A DNA stretch of 64,000 nt from an uncultured Gammaproteobacteria bacterium (GCA_951812785.1 OX638335.1:1755653-1819652); one strand, 5' to 3'. Shown: positions 18,410 through 29,480, numbered from the stretch's first letter. Notes: generated by a model not told the origin, from the letters alone. Numbers and translations: made by a program.

Positions 18410-19273
18410 GTGCAAATTATAAACTTACTAAGCATTAATCCAACTTTCTTCATTGGATGTAGCTTTGCGCTGGGGTTACTGATCGGCAGTTTTTTAAATG
18501 TAGTAATTACCAGACTCCCTATCATCCTCGAAAGAGGATGGAAAAGTGAATGTCAGCAATTACTTGAACTAGAAGATATAGACAACAATGTGAAAAGCAC
18601 ATTCAATTTAGTCACCCCTCGCTCACAATGTCCTTCTTGCAAGCATCCAATTAGCAGCTTAGAAAACATTCCCGTGCTAAGTTACTTAATCCAAAAAGGC
18701 AAATGTCGTCACTGCGGAATACATATTTCTACACAGTATCCTCTAGTCGAATTTTTTACTGCAGTGCTCACAGGTTTTATCGCATTCAAATTTGGCTTTA
18801 GCTGGCAAACTTTACTCGCTATGATTTTAGCGTGGAGTTTAGTTACACTTTCGATAATAGATTTTAAGACAACTCTACTTCCAGATAATATAACCTTACC
18901 AATTCTTTGGCTAGGGATTATTGCCAACTACTTCCAGTTATTTTGCTCGCTTGAAGACAGTATATTGGGCGCAATATTTGGTTACTCATCTTTATGGCTA
19001 GTCTTTCAAATATTCAAACTGATTACTGGCAAGGAAGGTATGGGGTATGGTGATTTCAAATTATTTGCACTACTCGGCGCATGGCTAGGATGGCAATATT
19101 TGATCGCAATCATACTAATATCATCTGTTGTTGGTAGCATCATTGGCGTTACATTAATCGTAACAAAGGCTTTAGGTCGAGATGTCCCAACGCCTTTTGG
19201 TCCCTATTTAGCATTAGGCGGTATTATATGTTTGCTCTGGGGCCCCGAAGTTAAATCCATCCTTGCGGTGTGA
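18410..19273 (+). CDS. pilD: Prepilin leader peptidase / N-methyltransferase PilD
   Basis: The 287-residue polytopic membrane protein has an N-terminal methyltransferase domain with the cytoplasmic tetracysteine motif (SQCPSCKHPI and GKCRHCGIHI). The peptidase domain has the two catalytic aspartates in SIIDFKTTLLPD and the GxGD motif GMGYGDFKLFA. It cleaves prepilins after Gly and methylates Phe1. It starts with GTG 8 bp after the pilC stop and is intact. It can also process type II secretion pseudopilins, which may explain why it survives beside a damaged pilC. Confidence 0.95.
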   Translation: MQIINLLSINPTFFIGCSFALGLLIGSFLNVVITRLPIILERGWKSECQQLLELEDIDNNVKSTFNLVTPRSQCPSCKHPISSLENIPVLSYLIQKGKCRHCGIHISTQYPLVEFFTAVLTGFIAFKFGFSWQTLLAMILAWSLVTLSIIDFKTTLLPDNITLPILWLGIIANYFQLFCSLEDSILGAIFGYSSLWLVFQIFKLITGKEGMGYGDFKLFALLGAWLGWQYLIAIILISSVVGSIIGVTLIVTKALGRDVPTPFGPYLALGGIICLLWGPEVKSILAV

Positions 19274-19284
19274 ATTGTAATCGC

Positions 19285-19881
19285 ATGTTACGCATAGGTC
19301 TTACTGGTGGAATTGGTTCAGGCAAAACCACTATCAGCAATCTATTTCATTCTGTCCACAATATTCCAGTGATTGATGCTGACGAGATTAGCCGAGAATT
19401 ATTATTACCCTCAGGAAAAGCGTACCATGAAGTAATCAATTTATTCGGGTCTAGCTGCGTGCTTGAATCAAAGCAAATTGACCGTAAATTTTTGAGAGAA
19501 AAGATATTCATTAATGAAGATTTACGCATTTTGCTTGAGCAGATTATTCATCCTAAAGTACAAGCTGAAATCACATCTCAAATTGAATCAATAAATTCGA
19601 GGTATTGCATAATCGTGATACCTCTATTAATCGAGTCGAATATGCAATCGATAGTGGATCGAATTCTAGTGGTTGAAACCAACAAGCAAAATCAGCTTAA
19701 TCGTGTAGCTACTCGGGATCGGTGCGATAAAGACCATGTAGAAGATATTATTAAGTCACAAATTGACTCAAACGAACGACTTAAACATGCTGATGACATC
19801 ATCACTAACAACGGTGAACCTGAAGATTTGATCCTGCAAATTCGCCAACTTCATCAAAAATACTTGGCTTTAGCCATTTAG
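19285..19881 (+). CDS. coaE: Dephospho-CoA kinase
   Basis: The protein starts MLRIGLTGGIGSGKTTISNLF with the Walker A loop GGIGSGKT. The family's IDADEISRELL and HP(K) segments (LEQIIHPKVQAEI) follow, then VIPLLIESN and a lid with RVATRDRC. It catalyses the last step of coenzyme A synthesis. I chose the ATG at 19285; a GTG at 19270 that overlaps the pilD stop is the alternative. Position after pilD is conserved in gammaproteobacteria. Confidence 0.94.
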   Translation: MLRIGLTGGIGSGKTTISNLFHSVHNIPVIDADEISRELLLPSGKAYHEVINLFGSSCVLESKQIDRKFLREKIFINEDLRILLEQIIHPKVQAEITSQIESINSRYCIIVIPLLIESNMQSIVDRILVVETNKQNQLNRVATRDRCDKDHVEDIIKSQIDSNERLKHADDIITNNGEPEDLILQIRQLHQKYLALAI

Positions 19882-19891
19882 CCGCTTCATA

Positions 19892-20671
19892 ATGTGCATA
19901 ATGTCTTCTTTAGTCCATTTTGAGCAACCCCTTAATGAGCGTATTCGTACGTTTATACGTGTCGAGCAACTATATAATCGCTGCATCTACTACATGGAGA
20001 AAGAAGATGCCTTAGATAGCCATTCAGCACTATCGGCACTACTTGAATTAATAGGTTTAGTCTCACGTGGAGACCTAAAAAGAGAATTAATGAAAGAGGT
20101 GAAAAGACAACTCACTAACCTCCAGAAATTACACAGCATCCCGAGTTTAGACCAGGATAAATTAGAGCATTTAACCTCTGAACATTCAGGGTTAATTAAT
20201 GAACTGGACATCCAACCAGGACAGCTAATAACTCATTTAAAAGATAATGACTTTATTAATAGTATTAAGCAACGCGCAGCCATCCCTGGAGGTACCTGCT
20301 ATTTTGATTTACCTGCCTACCATTACTGGCTGACACAGCCTTCCAACAAACGTAAAGAAATCATCCGGACATGGTTACAACCTTTCGTAGTTGCACATAA
20401 AGCAGCGGTCCATTGCTTGGAGTTAATTAGAAGCAGCACGGAAATTGAAAATTGTGCAGCACCAAAGGGTTTTTATCAAAGAAACCTTGATCAACATCAA
20501 CCCAATCAATTAATTCGTGTGTTAGTAGACATCAGTGATGCATGCTTCCCGGAAATTAGCGCAGGTAAACATAGATTTTCTATTAGGTTCTTAGAGCAGC
20601 CAGACCCGAACAAATATCCCAAACAAGTAGAACGAGATATTAATTTCAAAATTGCTTGTTGCGCCTTTTAA
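19892..20671 (+). CDS. zapD: Cell division protein ZapD
   Basis: The 259-residue protein has the family's opening HFEQPLNERIRTFIRVEQL and the segments QPGQLITHLKDNDFINSIKQRAAIPGGTCYFDLPAYHYWL. ZapD binds the FtsZ C-terminal peptide and bundles FtsZ filaments. The start could instead be the ATG at 19901 (MSSLVHFEQPL), nearer the usual N-terminus. It normally precedes yacG; here the convergent Nudix gene follows at once and overlaps by 4 bp, and no yacG is seen. Confidence 0.93.
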   Translation: MCIMSSLVHFEQPLNERIRTFIRVEQLYNRCIYYMEKEDALDSHSALSALLELIGLVSRGDLKRELMKEVKRQLTNLQKLHSIPSLDQDKLEHLTSEHSGLINELDIQPGQLITHLKDNDFINSIKQRAAIPGGTCYFDLPAYHYWLTQPSNKRKEIIRTWLQPFVVAHKAAVHCLELIRSSTEIENCAAPKGFYQRNLDQHQPNQLIRVLVDISDACFPEISAGKHRFSIRFLEQPDPNKYPKQVERDINFKIACCAF

Positions 20672-21609
20672 TCCATAAAAGCGCGAATCGCAGCGATGCC
20701 TTGCGCACCATGCACTATTGCATTCTGGTAGTCGTTTAAACCCATCCCACCCAAAGCATACACAGGGCTATTTGCCATAAAACATAATCGACTGAAACGA
20801 CTCCAGCCAAGAATATCTGCGTACGCGTGACTGTTTGTTTGATTCACTGGCCCAATCAACATACACCTCACCCCAAGATTATTAGCCATTTTTACTTCTT
20901 CCTCACTATGGCAAGAAGCCGAAAAAAAATCTAATCCTTTATAATGAGATAACTGACTATTCACATCGCGCAATCGATGGCTATTAAGATGAATTCTATG
21001 GCCAGAAATTTCTGTTGTCCACGCCAAGCTACAATTACAAATTAACTTTGCTCCAAATTCCGCACATAAATCTCTAAGTTTGTTCGCATTAGAAATATAG
21101 GTGTTCTTATCTGCTCTATAAGCGCGATATTGAATCAGTGCTATCCCAGCTTGGAGTTGCTTCTTAACAATCAGAAACAGTCGCTCTTTAAGTACATCTT
21201 GATCAGCGATCATATAATTAACTGGCATCGTCAAAGCATCAACTATCGCTCTATTAGCAGGGGGAAGTTTGAGAGTTGCTAATTTAGATTGCGACACCCA
21301 TTGAAGCTCTTGTGCTTCGACTGATTCCACTTGGCCAGAAAAATTAGTGACTTTAAATATTTGAAAGTGGAGCTGCCTATCTTGGTATTGATATTGCAGT
21401 TCGACAAGCTTTAACATTGAGTAAGCACGTATTCCAAGCTCCTCGTACAGTTCTCTTCTCAAAGCTATTTTAAATGATTCTTGTGGAGTTACTTTGCCGC
21501 CAGGAAATTCCCAGAACCCCTCCAAGTGAGTGCCCGCTTTTCGCTTTCCTACCAACACCTGCTGTTGTTGATTTTCGATAACTCCTATGGAGATACGTTT
21601 TTGAATCAT
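20668..21609 (-). CDS. Nudix hydrolase (MutT type) fused to a thiamine phosphate synthase-like domain
   Basis: Residues 1-130 form a MutT domain with a full Nudix box, GGKVTPQESFKIALRRELYEELGI (pattern G-x5-E-x7-REL-x-EE-x-G). Residues about 140-313 resemble ThiE/TenI: IALIQYRAYR, then LICNCS, HLNS, and finally VYALGGMGLNDYQNAIVHGAQGIAAIRAF. The fusion is common in gammaproteobacteria next to argJ/secA. The MutT half removes 8-oxo-dGTP in relatives. The ThiE half lacks obvious conservation of the diphosphate-site residues, so thiamine synthase activity is doubtful. Confidence 0.88.
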   Translation of the reverse strand: MIQKRISIGVIENQQQQVLVGKRKAGTHLEGFWEFPGGKVTPQESFKIALRRELYEELGIRAYSMLKLVELQYQYQDRQLHFQIFKVTNFSGQVESVEAQELQWVSQSKLATLKLPPANRAIVDALTMPVNYMIADQDVLKERLFLIVKKQLQAGIALIQYRAYRADKNTYISNANKLRDLCAEFGAKLICNCSLAWTTEISGHRIHLNSHRLRDVNSQLSHYKGLDFFSASCHSEEEVKMANNLGVRCMLIGPVNQTNSHAYADILGWSRFSRLCFMANSPVYALGGMGLNDYQNAIVHGAQGIAAIRAFMD

Positions 21610-21642
21610 TAGCTATAAATGCTCAACACATACTGACTTTCG

Positions 21643-22860
21643 TTAGCTACGATAATCAGCGTTAATGCTCACATACTCATGGGTTAGATCGGTAGTCCAC
21701 ACTGTGTGCTGCGCCAGCCCCAGGTTCAGCTGAATTTTAATTTCAATTTCTTCCGCCTGCATTGCTTGCTTGCCAGCCTGTTCGGTATAACTCATAGCAA
21801 GTTCTCCTCGCTCCATCACCACGATACCATTTATATATAAACTAGCTTCAGATAACTGCAAATCTTCATCAGCACACTTGCCCGCCGCAGCCATGATGCG
21901 GCCCCAGTTTGGATCACTGGCAGAAAGTGCTGTTTTAACTAAAGGTGAATTTGCAACTGAATACGCAACTGTTTTTGCTTGCTTGATATAACCTGCCAGC
22001 TCAATACACACGGTAACAAATTTTGTTGCTCCTTCGCCATCACGCACAATGGCTTGAGCTAGCATTTGCATCAGCCAACACAAAGCTTGCTTAAATTGAT
22101 CTTTCTCATCTAGAGTAATGGATTCATAGCTAACTTTAGATCTTCCTGTCGCTACTAACACACATGCATCATTAGTAGAAGTATCACTATCTACCGTGAT
22201 TGAATTAAATGACTGATCTGCTGCTTGGCACAGCAGTTCTTGTAATATGCAACTGGGGATTTCCAGATTTGTTGCTACATATGACAGCATAGTTGCCATA
22301 TTCGGCTGTATCATCCCTGAGCCTTTGGCAATACCAGTAACGCATACATCTTTGCCTGCGATATTTATTTTCTTACTATAAGCTTTCGAAACCGTATCAG
22401 TCGTCATGATAGCTTTTGCTGCGAGCAACCAATGATCTTCTGATAAACCGTTACTCATCGATAGCAATTGATTCTCAATCTTACTTACATCAAGTACTTC
22501 ACCAATCACACCTGTCGAAAAAGGTAATACTTGTTGCGGCATCACATTAAAATGCTCTGCCACCGCTTTTGTTGTTGCAATAGCTGCATCCATACCTAAT
22601 TGGCCAGTACCCGCATTGGCATTGCCGGCATTAATAATTAAATAACGCGGCGCATTATCTTTAAGGTGCTTTTTAGCTAGCGCTACAGGTGCCGCACAGA
22701 ATTTGTTTTGAGTAAACATGGCGGCAACATTAGATTGTTGTGCAATTTCTATTAATACAACATCATCTCGCCCGACGTATCGAATGCCTGCACTTGCTGT
22801 TGCCAAGCGAACACCGTCAACACTATAAGCTTGCGTTGGCTCAGTAAGTTTAACTGCCAT
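21643..22860 (-). CDS. argJ: Bifunctional ornithine acetyltransferase / N-acetylglutamate synthase
   Basis: The 405-residue protein has the family's autocleavage site around GSGMIQPNMATMLSYVATN, where the Thr of MATML becomes the nucleophile and N-terminus of the beta chain. FCAAPV and NAGNANAGTG near the N-terminus are also typical. ArgJ recycles acetyl groups in arginine synthesis. It is placed directly after secA (23 bp gap) on the same strand, the usual gammaproteobacterial order. Confidence 0.96.
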   Translation of the reverse strand: MAVKLTEPTQAYSVDGVRLATASAGIRYVGRDDVVLIEIAQQSNVAAMFTQNKFCAAPVALAKKHLKDNAPRYLIINAGNANAGTGQLGMDAAIATTKAVAEHFNVMPQQVLPFSTGVIGEVLDVSKIENQLLSMSNGLSEDHWLLAAKAIMTTDTVSKAYSKKINIAGKDVCVTGIAKGSGMIQPNMATMLSYVATNLEIPSCILQELLCQAADQSFNSITVDSDTSTNDACVLVATGRSKVSYESITLDEKDQFKQALCWLMQMLAQAIVRDGEGATKFVTVCIELAGYIKQAKTVAYSVANSPLVKTALSASDPNWGRIMAAAGKCADEDLQLSEASLYINGIVVMERGELAMSYTEQAGKQAMQAEEIEIKIQLNLGLAQHTVWTTDLTHEYVSINADYRS

Positions 22861-22883
22861 GCTGGAACCTCAAAGATAGAAAG

Positions 22884-25613
22884 TTAAGACAGCTTCCCAT
22901 GACAGTGTTTAAATTTCTTCCCTGAACCACATGGACATGCTTCATTTCGACCTACTTTTTTATCTGCACGAACAACGGGGTCTGATTTAGGAGCATTTGC
23001 TGGTTGCTCATTACGTTGTGGTGGCGCTTCACCAGGGTGAAGAATATCTGCTGCCTGCTCATGCTGAAGTTGCAGATCTTCTGTGTCAGGCACTTTAACT
23101 GGCGTAATTGGCGCCACTTCCTCAGGTGACTGAAATTTCACATGGCATAGAAATGAAATTGTATCTTGCTTGATTTCTTCCAGCATTTGCTGAAACATTT
23201 CAAATGCTTCTCGCTTGTATTCTTGTTTAGGATTTTTTTGTGCATAGCCGCGCAATCCAATACTCTGTCGCAAATAATCCATAGCAGCCAAATGTTCTTT
23301 CCACTTTGAATCTAGAACTTGCAGCATAACGTCTTTTTCTAGCTTATGCATCATTTCGTCGCCTAGCAATTGCTGCTTTTCATCGAGCAAGCTTTTCACT
23401 GACGCATGTATGCGCTCACGTAACGGCTCTTCATACAAATTATCATCACGATCTAACCAATCTTGAATGGGCAACTCAACATTCACTTCTTTATGCAATG
23501 CTTGAGTAAGATCATCGACATCCCATTGTTCTGACATGCTATTTGGCGCAATAAAATTATTAATAATATTCGTCACCACATCAAAACGAATATCTTCAAT
23601 ACCCTCAGAAATATCCTCTGTACTCATTAGCTCACTACGCTGCTCGTAAATGACCTTACGCTGATCATTTGCCACATCGTCATATTCAAGCAAATTTTTA
23701 CGAATATCAAAGTTATGCGACTCCACTTTACGTTGCGCATTTTCGATTGCTTTTGACACCCAGGGATGCTCAATTGACTCACCTTCCTCCATGCCTAGCT
23801 TTTGCATCAAAGTACGTACACGATCAGGTGCAAAAATTCTCATCAGATTATCTTCTAAAGAAAGATAAAATCTGCTTGAACCTGGATCACCTTGTCTCCC
23901 CGCACGTCCACGCAGTTGATTATCAATACGTCTAGACTCATGCCTTTCTGTACCGATAATATGTAATCCACCCGCATTTAAAACGTCATCATGATGTTGC
24001 TGCCAGTTAGATTTCATTTCCTCCACTTGGCTAGACTCTGGCGCATCTCCTAACTCAGCAATCTCAGCCTCTAAGTTCCCGCCTAATACAATATCAGTAC
24101 CACGACCCGCCATATTAGTGGCAATGGTCACAGCGCCAGTTTTACCTGCTTGCACAATGATTTGTGACTCGGAAGCATGATGCTTTGCATTCAACACTTT
24201 ATGTTCAACATTTGCTTTATCAAGCAATTTTGAAAGATGTTCAGATGCTTCAATCGAAGCAGTACCCACTAAGACAGGCTGCCCTCTTTGCATGCACTCT
24301 TTTACATCCTCAATAATCGCTTCGAATTTTTCTTGTAAGGTTAAGTAAACAAGATCACCGCGATCTTCACGCACCATATCTCTGTGTGTAGGTACTACAA
24401 CAACCTCTAAACCATAGATCGATTGAAATTCAAACGCTTCTGTATCTGCTGTGCCGGTCATTCCGCTTAGCTTTTCATATAAACGAAAATAGTTCTGGAA
24501 AGTAATTGACGCTAAGGTCTGATTTTCATTTTGAATGTTAGCGCCTTCTTTAGCTTCAACCGCTTGATGCAAGCCTTCAGACCATCGGCGCCCAGGCATA
24601 GTACGACCTGTGAACTCATCAACGATAATCACTTCGCCATTGCGAACAATGTAATCGACATTCTTTTGAAATAACACATTAGCGCGTAATGATGCATTGA
24701 TATGGTGTAGTAAACTAATATTGGCTACATCATATAGAGAGTCTTGTTCTGCTAATAAGCCTGCTTCTGTCAATAAATCTTCAATGTGTTGATGACCCTG
24801 CTCACTGAGAAATACCTGCTTAGATTTTTCATCGATAAAGTAATCACCTTCACTTTCTTCGGATGCTTGCCGAATCAAATCTGGGACTATCTTATCGACC
24901 TTAAGATACAAATCAGAGTTATCATCAGTCGGGCCAGAAATAACTAATGGTGTTCTTGCTTCATCAATTAATATTGAGTCGACTTCGTCGACCACAGCAA
25001 AATATAGATCACGCTGGGCACGCTGATCTGTAGAAAATTTCATGTTGTCACGCAGATAGTCGAAACCAAACTCGTTGTTTGTGCCATAAGTGATATCGGC
25101 TGAATATGCTGCCTTACGCTCTTCATCAGTCAACCCTCCCACAATCACACCAACAGTCAGACCAAGGAAGTTATATAGCTTACCCATCCATTCGGCATCA
25201 CGCTTCGCGAGGTAGTCGTTGACTGTAATAACATGAACGCTTTTACCTACAATTGCATTCAGATACACAGGCAAAGTAGCAACAAACGTTTTACCTTCAC
25301 CGGTTCTCATTTCGGCAATGTTGCCATCGTTGAGTACCATGCCACCTATTAATTGGACATCGAAATGTCTCATCCCCAATACACGCTGACCTGCCTCACG
25401 CACAACTGCAAATGCCTCTGAAAGCAATGACTCTAATTCAGCACCCGCTTGAAGCCTATCTTTAAATTCTTGAGTTTTTTGAGTCAACTGCAAGTCGCTC
25501 AAACTCTTCATAGAGTCTTCTAATTGATTAATTTGGGTGACATGTTTTTTGTAACGAGATAATACTCGCTGATTACGACTACCGAAGATTTTTTGTACAA
25601 GCTTTCCGATCAT
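22884..25613 (-). CDS. secA: Preprotein translocase ATPase SecA
   Basis: The 909-residue protein has full length. NBD1 has Walker A MRTGEGKT (about 102-109) and the DEAD-like box [16 protein letters not shown]. The preprotein-binding domain, NBD2 (with [15 protein letters not shown] and [12 protein letters not shown]) and the helical scaffold follow. The C-terminus carries the zinc-binding SecB/ribosome contact [14 protein letters not shown]. SecA drives Sec-dependent export at the inner membrane. There is about 190 bp of noncoding DNA upstream, probably its promoter. Confidence 0.98.
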   Translation of the reverse strand: MIGKLVQKIFGSRNQRVLSRYKKHVTQINQLEDSMKSLSDLQLTQKTQEFKDRLQAGAELESLLSEAFAVVREAGQRVLGMRHFDVQLIGGMVLNDGNIAEMRTGEGKTFVATLPVYLNAIVGKSVHVITVNDYLAKRDAEWMGKLYNFLGLTVGVIVGGLTDEERKAAYSADITYGTNNEFGFDYLRDNMKFSTDQRAQRDLYFAVVDEVDSILIDEARTPLVISGPTDDNSDLYLKVDKIVPDLIRQASEESEGDYFIDEKSKQVFLSEQGHQHIEDLLTEAGLLAEQDSLYDVANISLLHHINASLRANVLFQKNVDYIVRNGEVIIVDEFTGRTMPGRRWSEGLHQAVEAKEGANIQNENQTLASITFQNYFRLYEKLSGMTGTADTEAFEFQSIYGLEVVVVPTHRDMVREDRGDLVYLTLQEKFEAIIEDVKECMQRGQPVLVGTASIEASEHLSKLLDKANVEHKVLNAKHHASESQIIVQAGKTGAVTIATNMAGRGTDIVLGGNLEAEIAELGDAPESSQVEEMKSNWQQHHDDVLNAGGLHIIGTERHESRRIDNQLRGRAGRQGDPGSSRFYLSLEDNLMRIFAPDRVRTLMQKLGMEEGESIEHPWVSKAIENAQRKVESHNFDIRKNLLEYDDVANDQRKVIYEQRSELMSTEDISEGIEDIRFDVVTNIINNFIAPNSMSEQWDVDDLTQALHKEVNVELPIQDWLDRDDNLYEEPLRERIHASVKSLLDEKQQLLGDEMMHKLEKDVMLQVLDSKWKEHLAAMDYLRQSIGLRGYAQKNPKQEYKREAFEMFQQMLEEIKQDTISFLCHVKFQSPEEVAPITPVKVPDTEDLQLQHEQAADILHPGEAPPQRNEQPANAPKSDPVVRADKKVGRNEACPCGSGKKFKHCHGKLS

Positions 25614-25802
25614 TTTAAGGTTCAGGCAATTTATAAATAAAAATTAATTAAATTATATGACTTCAGAATAAATGGCTTTCAATGCATAATCATAAAGAAA
25701 TAACGCCACTGAAGCTCCGCCGCATATATTGAATATGTATGGCTACTTTAGCAACCAAATTAAAGTAGAAAAGATATCGCTAGAATGTAAGCTTAATCAG
25801 GA

Positions 25803-26693
25803 TTATTTGACTTGTTTAGAGTTGATAAACTTCATGGGGTCTACAGACACACCATTTTTAAGCACTTCGAAGTGAACATGTGGTCCGGTTGACCTACCAG
25901 TACTACCCAATTTTGCAATTACCTGACCCTTTTTAACAGTCTGGCCAATTTTTACTGATAATTGAGCATTGTGCCCATAACGTGTGACATAGCCATTGCC
26001 ATGATCAATTTCAACTATGTTCCCGTAGTCTGCTTGATTATTTGCCTCAGTAACAACACCACCTGCCACTGAGATTACGTCAGAATAGTACTTGCCCGCA
26101 AAATCAACACCACGATGGAATTCCTGCTTGCCTGAAAATGGGCCTGCACGTTTACCAAAATAGGATGAAACCCAGCCTTTTTTAATCGGACGTCCCTGAG
26201 GATAAATTTCTTCTCTAAGATTTCTATCAGTCAGCATGACGTCTAATGTATACAGCTTATTTTCTTGACTCTTTAGCTGAGATGATATGGTTGCTAGCGT
26301 CTGCTCCATACTGGCTAGTACGTCCCGATTAGCTACATTGCCATAAGTATCTGGGCCACCAAATCCTGGTGGTTCGGTGAAATCTATTTCCAAATCGGTT
26401 AAATCCGCCATATTCATCAACTTATTACCGAGTGCATCTAAACGATTGATATGTGCTTGATAATAGGAAATTTTCTGAGTCAGTGCTTCTATACTTGCAT
26501 CACTCTCTAGTCGCACAAGCTCTAATTGATCCTGCTGATTTTTAATGTCATACTTCCATTCTTCCACAATATCTTCATGACCATATTCAACACCTAGCCA
26601 GTAGCCTACGCTTATGAATGTGCTCACGAGAGCGATTCCTATTACGATAGCTAATAGGTATTGTTCAGAGCTAAAGTAGCGTACGCTATACAT
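25803..26693 (-). CDS. M23 family membrane-anchored peptidoglycan endopeptidase
   Basis: The 296-residue protein has an N-terminal membrane anchor (about 12-33), a coiled-coil segment (about 42-95) and a C-terminal LytM/M23 domain. Zinc ligands are visible in FHRGVDFAGKY (H, D) and GPHVHFEVLKNG (H-x-H). It is probably an active metallo-endopeptidase or an activator acting on septal peptidoglycan. This class is typically found between secA and dciA/lpxC. It is divergent from dciA. Confidence 0.9.
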   Translation of the reverse strand: MYSVRYFSSEQYLLAIVIGIALVSTFISVGYWLGVEYGHEDIVEEWKYDIKNQQDQLELVRLESDASIEALTQKISYYQAHINRLDALGNKLMNMADLTDLEIDFTEPPGFGGPDTYGNVANRDVLASMEQTLATISSQLKSQENKLYTLDVMLTDRNLREEIYPQGRPIKKGWVSSYFGKRAGPFSGKQEFHRGVDFAGKYYSDVISVAGGVVTEANNQADYGNIVEIDHGNGYVTRYGHNAQLSVKIGQTVKKGQVIAKLGSTGRSTGPHVHFEVLKNGVSVDPMKFINSKQVK

Positions 26694-26821
26694 TACGGCT
26701 CCTAGAGCAGGTTAAAGTGATTAATCTCATGATTTATTTGGTTAGTTTAAACTATGTTGTCAATATACCTTACTTGTAACTATAACTTGCATCACCCTAG
26801 GTAGGTAGATATCAGGCAAAC

Positions 26822-27229
26822 ATGATGAAATCCTCAATGCACCCGATACATGCCCTGATTGATGCCAAACTGTTGAGTCGAACGAAAAATATACAGTCTT
26901 TAACAAACAGCCTGCATAGCCGGCTCTCTTCAGAACTACGTCAACATTGTTGGGCCATTGATATTATCGGCAATACTCTAATTCTAATTACCGATAGTCC
27001 TGAAAGAGCGACCATAATACGCTATCAGCAGCATGAGTTGTTGAAGCAGGTTAATGAAGAATTTACTGAATCTTTAGAAGCTCCTGTTAGACGCATGAGA
27101 GTGAAAGTTGATTACACTTTATCCGTATTGACCAGTCCTACCAATTCGTCTGAAAGTAGAACTGAATCAGAATTATCCAGAGCAAAAGGCCACTGTCGAC
27201 AGATGTTGTCTTATTTAAAAGACAACTAA
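26822..27229 (+). CDS. dciA: DciA-like DUF721 protein (replicative helicase loader)
   Basis: The 135-residue protein has the DUF721 core: LRQHCWAIDIIGNTLILITDSPERATIIRY followed by LLKQVNE. DciA loads the DnaB helicase in bacteria lacking DnaC. The position between the M23 gene and lpxC, on the opposite strand to both, is the usual one. The C-terminal tail is polar and probably disordered. The gene converges on lpxC with a 5-bp gap. Confidence 0.8.
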   Translation: MMKSSMHPIHALIDAKLLSRTKNIQSLTNSLHSRLSSELRQHCWAIDIIGNTLILITDSPERATIIRYQQHELLKQVNEEFTESLEAPVRRMRVKVDYTLSVLTSPTNSSESRTESELSRAKGHCRQMLSYLKDN

Positions 27230-27234
27230 ATTAA

Positions 27235-28155
27235 CTAAGCGGCTGTAGCCGTTGCAGTCTCTGCATACAAAATAGGCACATCATTAGATTGCTCCTCAAA
27301 GGTCAACTCCTCCCAAGCCGTTGGGTCACTTAATAACGTGCTTAATAGTATGTTGTTAAGCTCATGACCAGACTTATAACCTTTAAATGAGCCGATCAAG
27401 CTGTGCCCGAGCAAATACAAATCCCCGATCGCGTCCAATATCTTGTGTTTAACAAATTCATCTTCATAACGAAGCCCATCTTCATTAAGGATTTTTTGAT
27501 CATCCACCGCAATCGCATTATCTAAACTACCGCCTAGTGCGAGATTTTGCGCACGCAAATATTCAAAATCACGCAAAAAACCAAATGTACGTGAGCGACT
27601 AACTTCCTTGACGAAAGAAGTCGATGAAAAATCTATTTCCGCTGACTGTGGTCCCGCTTGAAAAACTGGATGGTCAAAATCAATAGTAAATGCGACTTTA
27701 AAACCGTCATAAGGATGAAACTCAGCCCAACGATCTTGATCAGTCACGCGTACATGTTTCTTAATTCGAACAAATTTCTTAGCAGAATCTTGTTCTTGAA
27801 TACCCGCAGACTGCAATAAGAATACAAATGGCCCTGCGCTACCGTCCATAATCGGCACTTCTGGCCCTGACAATTCAACATATAGATTATCTATTCCAAG
27901 ACCTGCAATAGCCGATAACAAATGTTCAACTGTAGACACTTTAACACCATCTTTTTCAAGCGTGGTAGAGAGTTGAGTGTCGCCAACGTTTTCTATGCAT
28001 GCCTTAATTTCTGCAGAATCTTCAATATCTGAGCGCACAAATATAATGCCAGAATTTACTTTGGCTGGCCTTAGAGTTAAGTCAATTTTCTCTCCCGTAT
28101 GCAGACCCACACCACTTGCACGAATAATATTTTTTAGTGTTCTTTGTCTTATCAT
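27235..28155 (-). CDS. lpxC: UDP-3-O-acyl-N-acetylglucosamine deacetylase
   Basis: The protein has the two repeated alpha/beta domains of LpxC. Zinc ligands are in [14 protein letters not shown] (His) and [17 protein letters not shown] (H-K-I-L-D). It performs the committed step of lipid A synthesis, so the cell has a lipid A outer membrane. I chose the ATG at 28155 with AGGGA upstream over a TTG two codons earlier. The promoter region (28162-28322) contains a Fur-box-like sequence. Confidence 0.97.
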   Translation of the reverse strand: MIRQRTLKNIIRASGVGLHTGEKIDLTLRPAKVNSGIIFVRSDIEDSAEIKACIENVGDTQLSTTLEKDGVKVSTVEHLLSAIAGLGIDNLYVELSGPEVPIMDGSAGPFVFLLQSAGIQEQDSAKKFVRIKKHVRVTDQDRWAEFHPYDGFKVAFTIDFDHPVFQAGPQSAEIDFSSTSFVKEVSRSRTFGFLRDFEYLRAQNLALGGSLDNAIAVDDQKILNEDGLRYEDEFVKHKILDAIGDLYLLGHSLIGSFKGYKSGHELNNILLSTLLSDPTAWEELTFEEQSNDVPILYAETATATAA

Positions 28156-28213
28156 TATCAAAATCCCTGAATTTTTATTGGCAAGTCCATAACACTACAG
28201 AAAGCTGCACAAT

Positions 28214-28228
28214 TAAGAATCATTATCA
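28214..28228. promoter_or_regulatory. Fur-box-like sequence upstream of lpxC
   Basis: TAAGAATCATTATCA matches the 7-1-7 Fur consensus TGATAATnATTATCA at 12 of 14 specified positions, with a perfect right half. It lies 59-73 bp upstream of the lpxC ATG at 28155. Binding is not shown; AT-rich DNA gives chance matches. Confidence 0.35.
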
Positions 28229-28322
28229 ATTAGATTGAGGAGGTTTGCCACCCTCAAGCAATTATCTAATGTGCGACTAGGCAAACGCATTAATTCCCAG
28301 ATTTCCCTGCTGATTTGGCATG

Positions 28323-29480
28323 TTAGTCTGCTTGTCTGCGTAAAAATGCCGGGATATCCAGTAAATCTTCGTTATAAGACCCATCAGAAGCATTTTTCAT
28401 TTCTGCTTCTTCTGCACGCAGTTTTGCGGGACGCTCTAACTCCTTAAAATTACTTTCTTTTTCAAAGCTTGTAATCGCGGGTTCGACTAAAGCCACCTTG
28501 GCAGCAGGTGATGCCATAACATTCTGAACACCGAGTCCTGTTGCTACCAATGTAACGCGTAGTTTATCTTCCATAGACTCATCTATTGAGGTGCCAACAA
28601 CTACCGTAGCGTCTTCAGATGCTAATTCCTCAATATGAGAACCCACCTCGGCGATTTCATTCATACCGATATTTGGCCCCGCTGTAATATTGACTAATAT
28701 ACCGCGTGCACCGGTGATATTTATATCTTCCAAAAGAGGACTTGATATTGCAGCTTCTGCCGCTTCACGAGCACGCTCTTCACCAATGCCAGTACCAGAG
28801 CCCATCATTGCCATACCCATTTCTGACATGACCGTACGTACATCTGCAAAATCCACATTGATCAAACCCGGGCAGGTGATCAACTCAGCAATCCCTTGCA
28901 CCGCACCTAACAACACATCATTAGCAGCACGAAATGCATCTAATAAACTAGTGTTCTCGCCCAACACCGTTAATAATTTCTCGTTAGGGATTATTATTAG
29001 CGAATCAACTTGACTAGAAAGCTCTTCAATTCCGCGATTAGCAATTTGAGTACGTTTAGCACCCTCAAAAGGAAACGGCTTAGTGACAACTGCCACTGTT
29101 AAAATACCTAACTCTTTTGCTACCTCAGCAACAATTGGTGCAGCGCCCGTACCAGTTCCGCCACCCATCCCCGCAGTAATAAACAACATATCGGCACTAC
29201 CAATGACATCATGAATACGATCACGATCCTCTAATGCTGATTGGCGACCAATTTCAGGATTAGCACCGGCACCCAGGCCTTTAGTAATTTCAGTGCCTAA
29301 TTGCAGAGTAGATTTAGCATTTGTTTTCTGTAATGCCTGCGAATCTGTATTAGCACAAATGAAATCCACCCCATCAATTTCGGCATTGACCATGTGTTGA
29401 ACCGCATTGCCACCGCCGCCACCGACACCGATTACTTTTATTACTGCACTCTGACCATACGCATCTATTAGTTCAAACAT
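28323..29480 (-). CDS. ftsZ: Cell division GTPase FtsZ
   Basis: The 385-residue protein has the tubulin signature [13 protein letters not shown] (about 104-116), the T7-loop NVDFADVR region, and the C-terminal conserved peptide ending [14 protein letters not shown], the docking site for FtsA, ZipA and ZapD. It polymerises into the division ring. GGAG lies 8-9 bp before the ATG. The last gene of the dcw cluster, it is followed by 161 bp before lpxC. Confidence 0.98.
   Translation of the reverse strand: MFELIDAYGQSAVIKVIGVGGGGGNAVQHMVNAEIDGVDFICANTDSQALQKTNAKSTLQLGTEITKGLGAGANPEIGRQSALEDRDRIHDVIGSADMLFITAGMGGGTGTGAAPIVAEVAKELGILTVAVVTKPFPFEGAKRTQIANRGIEELSSQVDSLIIIPNEKLLTVLGENTSLLDAFRAANDVLLGAVQGIAELITCPGLINVDFADVRTVMSEMGMAMMGSGTGIGEERAREAAEAAISSPLLEDINITGARGILVNITAGPNIGMNEIAEVGSHIEELASEDATVVVGTSIDESMEDKLRVTLVATGLGVQNVMASPAAKVALVEPAITSFEKESNFKELERPAKLRAEEAEMKNASDGSYNEDLLDIPAFLRRQAD

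Noticed and set aside
25614-25802. Possible small RNA or palindrome between the M23 gene and secA
   Set aside because: Only an imperfect AT-rich palindrome (around 25722-25740); no promoter, terminator or conserved motif can be supported.
28235-28265. Hairpin TTGAGG...CCTCAA between ftsZ and lpxC as a terminator
   Set aside because: Stem is only 6 bp and no T-run follows in either direction.
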